From Ettlia oleoabundans (Eukaryota; Chlorophyta; Chlorophyceae; Chlamydomonadales), in the NCBI GenBank assembly GCA_019693395.1, contig JAAMXP010001957.1, positions 1 to 14,688 on the forward strand: DNA of 14,688 nucleotides, read 5' to 3'. The position numbers and the translations under genes are program-made. Of the stretch, positions 8,701-14,688 are shown piece after piece. The stretch's first letter is position 1, and every line of letters begins with the position of its first letter. The notes under the pieces are model-generated. The model did not search any database and was not told the origin of the DNA. It saw only the letters and a program-made list of their open reading frames with translations.

Positions 8701-11665
8701 TGCCGGCCTGGGCGGCAGCTGCACCGCCTGCGGGCGCGGCCCCAGCCGCTGGCGGCTGCGTGTCCGCGGCAGCTGCTGCAGGCGGCGCTCCCGCCATTGG
8801 CGGTACGCCTGGCTGCCTGGCTGCCTGATCTGCCAGCACGGAGTCCACATATGCCTGTAGCTGCCAGCAGGTCTCCGCATCTAGCGCGTCTATGTCCAAC
8901 TCGTACTCATCCTCATCCTCCTGCATCGGAGGAACCATTGAAGAAAATCAAAGGAGAGGCTTACGAAAGCAGTAAACAAGAGAGCTACACGGCACGATTG
9001 TACAGAGGCATCTGACACGGAGGACTCCAGCTACAGCAACCTTGTCAAAGCACAGGGTCTTGCCCCCTGCTTCATGCACACAACTGCCCCAATACACATC
9101 CGCACCGCTAGCAATGCAGGCTCACCAGCACAGGGGCCGAGGCGCCGTTTGCGATGATCTGCAGCACATGAACCAGATGCTCGCCCGACAGGGTGCCCAT
9201 GCTGTGCGACAGCTTGCGCTTCTCCTCAAATGTCATCTCCCGCCCAGGACCCTGCGGCAGCGGCTGCCCATGCGCCTCCACCTGCAGCTAGCAGGCACAG
9301 CATAGCGCGGCACGGCACAGCACAGCGTGAGGCAAGGGTGGTTTGGAAGCAACCCAGCGCAACTTGGCAAAGGCCATGCGGCATTAGGGTAAATAATGCG
9401 GCATGGCCTTTGCCGTGGCAGCTAGCCAGCGTTGGCGAAGACAACGCAACACAATGCTGGGGATGCTGCTGGCCATGCTGCTTGGCTGCAAGCTGGCAGC
9501 TGGACACATCATGCTGCGGCCCCCTCTCCTGTGCTGCCACAAGCGCCATCCAGATGCAGCAACTTGAGGGCGAGCGACTTAGACAGCTGCAACAAGCTAA
9601 AACCCAGTTGAGCCTGTTTTGAGGCGCACCTTGCGGGTCAGCTCTTGCAGCTCTGCAGTAACCTCCCGCAGCTTGTCCGGCAACGACTTGCTGTCAGCCT
9701 CCAGTTGCTGCAACAGGGGCAGGCAGGCAGGCAGAGCAAGCAGGGGAAGGTTTATGCAATCAGCATAAGGCCGAGCCAATCACATACATACTAAATGAAA
9801 GCACAAAGCCTCCTCAGCCATTCCTCCCAACACCACCAGACTTGCAGTCAGCCTTGGTGTCACAGCTGTCTGCCCTTCGGGCGGGCGGCTTGGAGGTGGG
9901 CTAAGTGCAACAGTGGAATTAGAGCGCCAGGCCCGACAGCACGCTTGGCGGCATGAACAACTGTTGCAAGAAAACATCATGACTCCAGCCATCGCCGCGC
10001 GCCATAGAGCAAACCGCTGAACCGCCTGCCCTACAGAGCCACCCCCGCCCATCCCAGCCAGCACATTTGCGTACCGCATTCTCCAGCTCGCACTGCTTCT
10101 TGTGTGCCTCCCAGTGGAACTCAATGGCCGCCATCTGCCACTTCTTCTCAAACTTCTCGCTGGCCTGGTCGCCCACCGTGCGTACGTGGTTGCCTGGAAA
10201 TAAAGGGGAGTTTGAAGACGTGAGCTGTGAGGCCATGTGTTGCAGCGATTAATGGCAGCAGAGGACAGTGGCAGCATGCAAAAATGCTGGCTTGCTAGAC
10301 ACCCAAATTGAGCAGGTTGACGCTGGTTGAAGCGTGGCTGGCTGAAGCGCTGCCCGGCCCTTTATGCAAAATAGCCTAGCCTAGCCTTGCAAGCCCTGCA
10401 CATGGCCCTGACGGCCGCTGCGCACCAGGTGGGTTGAAGATGCGACAGTTGTTGAAGGTGAGGCGCACGTCGTCCCGAAACTCGTACACGTCGTGGTACC
10501 GCCGCCCCTCCACCTTGCCTGCACCACGCAGCACCCATAAAAGGCATGCTGACATCAGGAAGGGCGAAAGTTTGGCACCAAGCAGGCGTTGGCGAGCAGC
10601 TGCACATTGGAACTGCACATCAGCTGCAAGTCCGGCCGAGCCAGCATGCCGATACGCCCCTGCTTGCTGCACTGCTGAAGGTGTGCCAAATGCATAAGGC
10701 TGCCATGCTATGCGCCGTGCCACTTGCTTTCGATAGCGATATCACTGCCGTGGCTTGTAACCTGCCAGGCCCAGCCTCTCATATACAGTATTGCAGCAAC
10801 AAGCGAACCTCACCACGGCAGATATGAGGATGGAAATACAGCGACACCAGCAACAAATAAAGAGCAACCTTGTGCGTAAAGCTAGCCCATCATCATCTAG
10901 GGCACCAGCCACAGCAACCTAACACCAGCACTTGCAGCAAGAACTAAACTACGCTACCCGGCAGGTGCACACCTTTGATTGTGCCGAGGTCCATGGGGTT
11001 CTTGATGACTGTGTAGTAGTTGGGGGCGTAGCTCTCCTTAACCGGATCACCAAAATAGAGCTTGGTCTGCTGGTTCTTCAGAAGCTCCTGGACAATCTTG
11101 TGGCAGTCCATCCAAATCTGCAGCAGTCCAAGCCAAGAGCCACCACCCAAAAACGCTGATGCGGTGTAGGAGGCTGAAAGCAGGGCAGCATTCACATCAA
11201 AGCCTGCGGCGGCAATACTGCATCTAGTGTGCCGCAAGAACGTATCCCTGCCGTACGCACTGCTGCAGCAGCAGTTTGCTTATACAGCAATGCAGGACAG
11301 GCCCAACAGCGCGGTCAGCAACTCAGAAGCGCAGGCAGCAGTGCTGGCTGCCAGTGGCGGCGGGCATCCCACTATCTCACGCAGCCTGAGATGCGATCCA
11401 GGAGTAGCAAATTTGCCCTTGATTTAGCAACAAGGTGCCAAGCGCGCACCTTTTCAGCCCGATTCCTCTGCTCCATCTGCAGCACCAGCTTGTTGTTGCT
11501 GGCCAACAGCTCGCTAGCCTTGGTGGGCATGCCTCCCGTTTTCTGCCGCTTGGCTATTTGCTGTATCTGCCGCAGCACGTCCGCCTTCTGTGTGCGGATG
11601 GCAACCAGCTCCTCTGTGAGCGCCCGCTTGCGGGCGGTCCGCCCTTCCGCTGACACTCCATTCAT
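5778..11665 (-). CDS. BET-family bromodomain-NET protein (plant GTE-like transcription regulator), complete
   Basis: Fifteen exons, transcript order: 11665-11450, 11117-10973, 10518-10426, 10193-10075, 9707-9630, 9281-9126, 8920-8647, 8400-8173, 7689-7604, 7296-7111, 6903-6817, 6577-6482, 6230-6126, 6082-6014, 5834-5778. They sum to 1995 nt, i.e. 664 residues plus TGA. Residues 1-72 form a basic coiled-coil-like segment. The bromodomain spans about 74-185: YYTVIKNPMDLGTIKGKV, then NNCRIFNPPG with the acetyl-lysine-binding Asn at 149. A short helix (192-217, QLEADSKSLPDKLREV) follows, then the NET domain at about 233-297, opening MTFEEKRKLSHSMGTLSGEH and closing ELDIDALDAETCWQLQAYV. After it come an Ala/Pro-rich linker (about 300-440), a Lys/Glu/Arg-rich long helix (about 528-588) and an acidic end (DDEGSEDDEDVPMED). 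Bromodomain plus NET defines BET proteins; plant members (GTE) carry one bromodomain, as here. The expected role is reading acetylated histones and recruiting transcription factors in the nucleus. An in-frame TGA about 40 nt upstream of the ATG supports the start. Exons 13 (TAG acceptor) and 14 (no recognised motif) are the least certain. Confidence 0.92.
7690..8172 (-). other. Bromodomain-gene intron 8 (483 bp)
   Basis: This is the longest intron of the gene, between exons 8400-8173 and 7689-7604, with donor GTGAGG and acceptor CTTGCAG. It has a pyrimidine-rich transcript strand. I see no conserved coding motif or structured repeat in it. Confidence 0.7.
9305..9327. repeat. Short GGCAC/AGCAC pentamer repeat in bromodomain-gene intron 5
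   Basis: About four 5-mers (GGCAC, AGCAC) lie just upstream of the splice acceptor of exon 9281-9126. In the transcript they read GTGCC/GTGCT, complementary in sense to the pentamer repeat in the kinase intron at 1281-1340. Confidence 0.6.
9366..9414. repeat. Near-perfect inverted repeat (20-bp arms, 9-nt loop) in bromodomain-gene intron 5
   Basis: The left arm at 9366-9385 begins GGCAAAGGCCATGC and the right arm at 9395-9414 is its reverse complement with a single mismatch (G opposite G near the loop end). The loop at 9386-9394 is AGGGTAAAT, whose outer A and T can also pair. The RNA of either strand would form a stable hairpin. It lies wholly inside the 348-bp intron between exons 9707-9630 and 9281-9126, so the gene's own transcript would contain it. 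Confidence 0.9.
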
Positions 11666-12210
11666 GCTGCCGTTGCTGGGGCTATCACAGGTCCCCGAGG
11701 GCCGCGATCACGCCGTTTGAACGTTGCCCCGCAGGGTGCTGCAGGGTGTGGGGGGCCAGGGGGCACGCCCGGGCCTGCTGGCGGGCTGCCAACTGCGCCA
11801 GGGCCCGCTACTGAGCCGGCTGGGGGCGACCAGTCGGGGATGCTGTGAGCTGAGAGGCGCACACGCGGTGAAGATGTGTTGGGCGCTGGCTGGGCCCGGT
11901 TGCGCGTGGAGTTTCGGATCCGTGGGCTTGACGGAACCGCGCCGCCGCAGAATTTGCCGCCCGCAGGCACCCCGCCCCCAGGGTCCGAAACATGCCAGTT
12001 GGTTTGCGCGCCTGCCACCGCGGCGTAGCACGGGGGAGCCCCTAGCAGGGCTGAGGAAGCGATTTGGGAGCCCCGGCAGGCCAGCCCGAGAGTGCCGACT
12101 TGGTGCCGCCCGACCCACCTGCTGCACCCTCCTGAGCGGCCCCTGGATCTCTCCGGCGCCGCCCAGATTGCCACAAATCAGCGCCTGGCCCATAGTCGCG
12201 CGGGGGCGCC
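11666..12210. promoter_or_regulatory. Head-to-head intergenic spacer / probable shared promoter region
   Basis: These 545 bp separate the start codon of the bromodomain gene (minus) from that of the chlorophyll b reductase gene (plus), so both promoters and 5' UTRs should lie here. The sequence is visibly richer in G and C than the flanking introns and has long stop-free frames on both strands (11662-12174 and 11708-12238 minus, 11724-12305 plus). Those frames show no recognisable protein motif and are best explained by base composition. I see no clear TATA box. An unrecognised non-coding first exon for either gene is possible. Confidence 0.5.
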
Positions 12211-14066
12211 ATGGCAGCGTGCACACAGGCAGCGGCACCGGCGTGCTTGCGCCTCGCTGGCGGCGCCTCCGCCTTCCGCAGCAGCAGCAGCAGCAGAAGA
12301 GGTGAGGAAAGGGCAGTACTGCGTTGCAGGGCGCATATACACTGTCACATGAGCAGGCAACCCAGCATTGGGTCGCCGGTGGCAGCTGCCAGCGGTGTGG
12401 TAGTGCTGCGCAGCACCCAACTCAACCTTCCAGTGCTAAACACCCTCCACCGCACCTGCCCTCCTGATTTTCACAGCGCCACGCCGGGCATTGGCGCTGC
12501 GCCCCCACGCGCTGGCCCGTGGCACAGAGATAGTGCCGCCCTTCAACATTGTGATCACCGGAGGCAGCAAGGGTGTGGGTCGGGCATTGGCGGCAGAGTT
12601 TCTGCGGGCAGGCGACAACGTGGTCATCTGCGGCAGAAACGGTGTGTGGGTGGGTTACTCTTGAGGGTGCTGAGGTTGACTAATGGCATGGCAAAGGACA
12701 GCTGTGCCTCACATCTTCGCAGGCAGGTGGCTTGGGCGGGTGGGCACATGTCTGGTTGATTGCCCCTGGGGTCGCTGTGGGGCCCCTTTCCCAAGTTAGG
12801 TGCTGCCTTGTGTGCATCTTGTGTGCATCTCATTATTCCTTGTAATCGCTTCGAATATTCAGCAATGGTATGACTGATCTCAACCTGTGCCTCCCCTGGC
12901 TGGCTGGTGCACCTTCTTTCTGTCCTTGACCCTACCCCGCCCCTAAAACCCCGCACTGTATCTTGTGCCCGCAGCCGACACAGTGGACGCAGCTGTTGCT
13001 GAGCTGGCGCCACTGGGGCAGCCCAGCGGCGCCTCCCTGCACGGCATGGGGTGCAACGTGGCGCGGCCAGAGGAGGTGGGGGCACTGGCGGACTTTGCAA
13101 AGGAGCGGTTGGGAACCGTGGACATGTGGATCAAGTGAGGAGGGTTTGTTTTTATGGCAAGACTTGCTGTAGGCATGCCTTGGTCACGCATGAGTTTATT
13201 TAGTGGCATGACCTGTTCGTTGTACCACTGGTGTACAACTGTGTGGTGTTGTATTAAAGGTGAGGCAGCGCTGTGCAGCTGCTAACACTGCCACCAGCCG
13301 ATGCAGTGGCCGGCGGCCACCCTGTGACCAGCGCTCTGTTGACCCGCGCTCTGCTTCTCCCACAGCCCTGCACTGCCATGTGCTTCCCTGCACCTTTGCA
13401 AAGTGATGTACTGCCATGCGCTTCCTGTACCGCAGCAATGCTGGCACCAATGCGTACCGTGTGGGGCCGCTGGCATCCCAGGAAACCGAGGACATCATCA
13501 GCATCATTGAAACAAATGTGATTGGAGTGATGCTAGGTGGGTGGGCTTGGATGCTGCTGCTGTAGCGGTGCTTTTCTCCTCCGTTCCTTGTCGTGGGAAA
13601 CATGTGTGTTTTAGCATCGCTTGAGGGAGACATATCTTTTATATGTGATGCTGGTGAGAGTCTTGCTCGTGCATGGAGTTGTGTACTGCATATCTCACGT
13701 TGTGACGCTGGTGTGGTGGTTGCGGGATACTTGGGTAAGGGAAGGGAGGGGCACGGCAGGGTGAGTGGGTAGGGGGTCACGTCCCAGCGCCAGCATCAAA
13801 AATTTATCTTTGCATTAATGCTGGGTTGTTTCAGCGGCGCTGGTATTTTTCACACGTATGAGGGGGCACCCTCAGCATCAAGCTGGCATGGCTTGGATAT
13901 CTGCCCTCGCAGGGTTCAAGGTCGCTGTCCCCGGGGACCTGCTTGCAGCATGCAAGCACAAACTATGTGCGTGCCCCTGCCATGTAGCATGCAGGGTGCA
14001 AGGAGGCAATCCGAGTGATGCGCAGCCAGCCCAGCGGCGGACACATTTTCAACATGGATGGCGCAG
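12211..14066 (+). CDS. NOL: Chlorophyll b reductase family short-chain dehydrogenase (NOL-like), 5' part only
   Basis: Five exons: 12211-12301, 12477-12641, 12975-13134, 13436-13536, 13995-14066. Phases agree throughout and give 196 codons plus a split Gly; the rest lies beyond the window. Residues 1-50 (Ala/Ser/Arg-rich, with five consecutive Ser from AGC codons) look like a chloroplast transit peptide. The Rossmann fold then begins: FNIVITGGSKGVG (53-65; TGxxxGxG cofactor motif), GDNVVICGRN (76-85), a conserved CNV at 112-114 in the position of the adenine-site Asp/Val, WINNAGTNAY (137-146, SDR NNAG motif) and GGHIFNMDGAG (187-197). This last motif and WINNAG are shared with plant NYC1 and NOL, which reduce chlorophyll b to 7-hydroxymethyl chlorophyll a in thylakoids, the first step of chlorophyll b and light-harvesting complex breakdown. 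NOL is preferred because the N-terminus is short with no membrane segment before the fold and because of the VIC.R and NAY signatures; HIFNMDGAG is closer to NYC1, so the subtype is tentative. The catalytic YxxxK is not in the window. Confidence 0.88.
13373..13431 (+). repeat. Imperfect direct repeat next to the exon 4 acceptor of the reductase gene
   Basis: The segment at 13373-13394 (CTGCCATGTGCTTCCCTG and four more bases) is repeated with small changes at 13411-13431, directly before the real acceptor at 13433-13435. A second, more pyrimidine-rich acceptor-like site ends at 13365, just before the first copy. Confidence 0.65.
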
Positions 14067-14688
14067 GTGAGTGGGCTGGGTTAGGTGCACCGGATGATGG
14101 GGGTCGTGGTGGGTAGGCGGCTGTGAAAAGGAGGTAGAGATGTCTACCCAGGATACATGTGCGTTGGACGGCTGGCCAGATGATGTTGGGGTTGGTGGCG
14201 GCCCAGAGGTGGCTGGCTGGCTGGCTAGAGTGGCTGGCTGGCTGGCGACGGGTGGCTGCTGTGAGAATATTGGCCGTCAGCCTAGGGTCTGCTTCCATAG
14301 GGGTTGGCAGTGTTGTTGAGATATGGGTGCGTGGGTGGAATGTGGCTGGAGTGTAGCAGTGGTTGCATATGTTGGAAGGTATGGGTGCACACAAGCGAGA
14401 CGGCTGGACTGTAGCAGCAGTTCTTGTTGTTACTGTTGTTTGGGCTGCACACGCTGCTTTGGATGTTGTTTGCCCGGCAGCGGCTGCACCATGTTGCAGC
14501 GGCCAGGGGTTTTCCGTGGGCGCTTGCTGTAACACCGATATACACTTGCCCTCTCACAGACGCACGCTAGGTCGCCTCGCAGCTGCCACCCTCAACCTCC
14601 ACCCTCACGCTTGTTCCCATCCTCAATCCTCACCCCCATGCCCACCCCGAACCCCTCCCGCACCCCCTATGCCAGCCTCACCTTACCC
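14067..14688 (+). other. Reductase intron 5, running off the window
   Basis: After the donor GTGAGTGG at 14067 no downstream stretch encodes the expected continuation (Gly-Ser-Asp/Gly-Gly and then a YxxxK active site) in the required phase. The candidate acceptor before 14571 leads to a stop after three codons. The last 120 bases are a C/T-rich tract with repeated CCTCA and ACCCTC motifs, so the true acceptor probably lies shortly beyond the window. Confidence 0.6.
14209..14246. repeat. GGCT tetranucleotide repeat in reductase intron 5
   Basis: Two blocks of three to four GGCT units separated by AGAGT, in the intron downstream of exon 13995-14066. Simple-sequence DNA, with no sign of a gene. 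Confidence 0.8.

Noticed and set aside
11662..12305. Long overlapping open frames on both strands (170-193 codons) between the two divergent genes
   Set aside because: They lie in GC-rich DNA where stops are rare, overlap each other on opposite strands, are Pro/Arg/Gly-rich and contain no recognisable domain; composition explains them.
13196..13780. A 194-codon open frame on the minus strand
   Set aside because: It is antisense to exon 4 and the flanking introns of the reductase gene, which has strong family support on the plus strand.
14159..14356. Small Trp/Leu/Gly-rich frame that looks like a membrane peptide
   Set aside because: It is produced by the GGCT tetranucleotide repeat within an intron.
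14571..14688. Sixth reductase exon after the acceptor-like CTCACAG
   Set aside because: In the required phase it runs into TAG after three codons and lacks the conserved sequence expected after DGAG.

Overview
This is nuclear DNA of a eukaryote, most likely a chlorophycean green alga of the Chlamydomonas/Volvox/Haematococcus type. The protein-coding signal is broken into many short exons (43-309 bp). Almost all introns begin GTGCG, GTGAG or GTGGG and end in a C/T-rich tract plus CAG. Introns are full of short G/C-rich tandem repeats, and two of the three proteins are plant-type chloroplast proteins. I see no bacterial operon, RNA gene, CRISPR array or intact mobile element. The species assignment is inference; the exon structures were read by hand from splice consensus, reading phase and family similarity.

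Layout. (1) Positions 144-4697, minus strand: 11 exons of an ABC1-type atypical kinase of the plant chloroplast ABC1K7/ABC1K8 class. The start codon is in the window; the 3' end runs off its left edge. (2) Positions 4698-5777: about 1.1 kb without a recognisable gene, holding the 3' UTR of the next gene and the promoter/5' UTR of the kinase. (3) Positions 5778-11665, minus strand: a complete 15-exon gene for a 664-residue BET-family (plant GTE-like) protein with one bromodomain, an NET domain, an Ala-rich linker, a charged helix and an acidic tail. (4) Positions 11666-12210: a GC-rich 545-bp head-to-head spacer. (5) Positions 12211-14066 and beyond, plus strand: the first five exons of a short-chain dehydrogenase of the chlorophyll b reductase family (NOL/NYC1), whose catalytic Tyr/Lys exon lies beyond the right edge.

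In all three genes every predicted exon junction keeps the reading frame and recreates conserved family motifs across the splice (for example HADPHPGN in the kinase, NPPGNH in the bromodomain protein, WINNAG in the reductase). This is the strongest evidence for the models. The kinase and the reductase both act in chloroplasts (plastid lipid/stress control and chlorophyll b turnover, by family knowledge); the bromodomain protein is a nuclear chromatin reader. Nothing in the sequence shows that they act together, apart from the shared upstream spacer of genes 2 and 3.

I do not find an undescribed multi-gene system. The more unusual items are non-coding: a tandem repeat in a kinase intron whose unit copies the adjacent 5' splice site, a near-perfect 20-bp hairpin in a bromodomain-gene intron, a duplicated decoy acceptor region in the reductase gene, and a run of five frame-neutral exons in the bromodomain gene.
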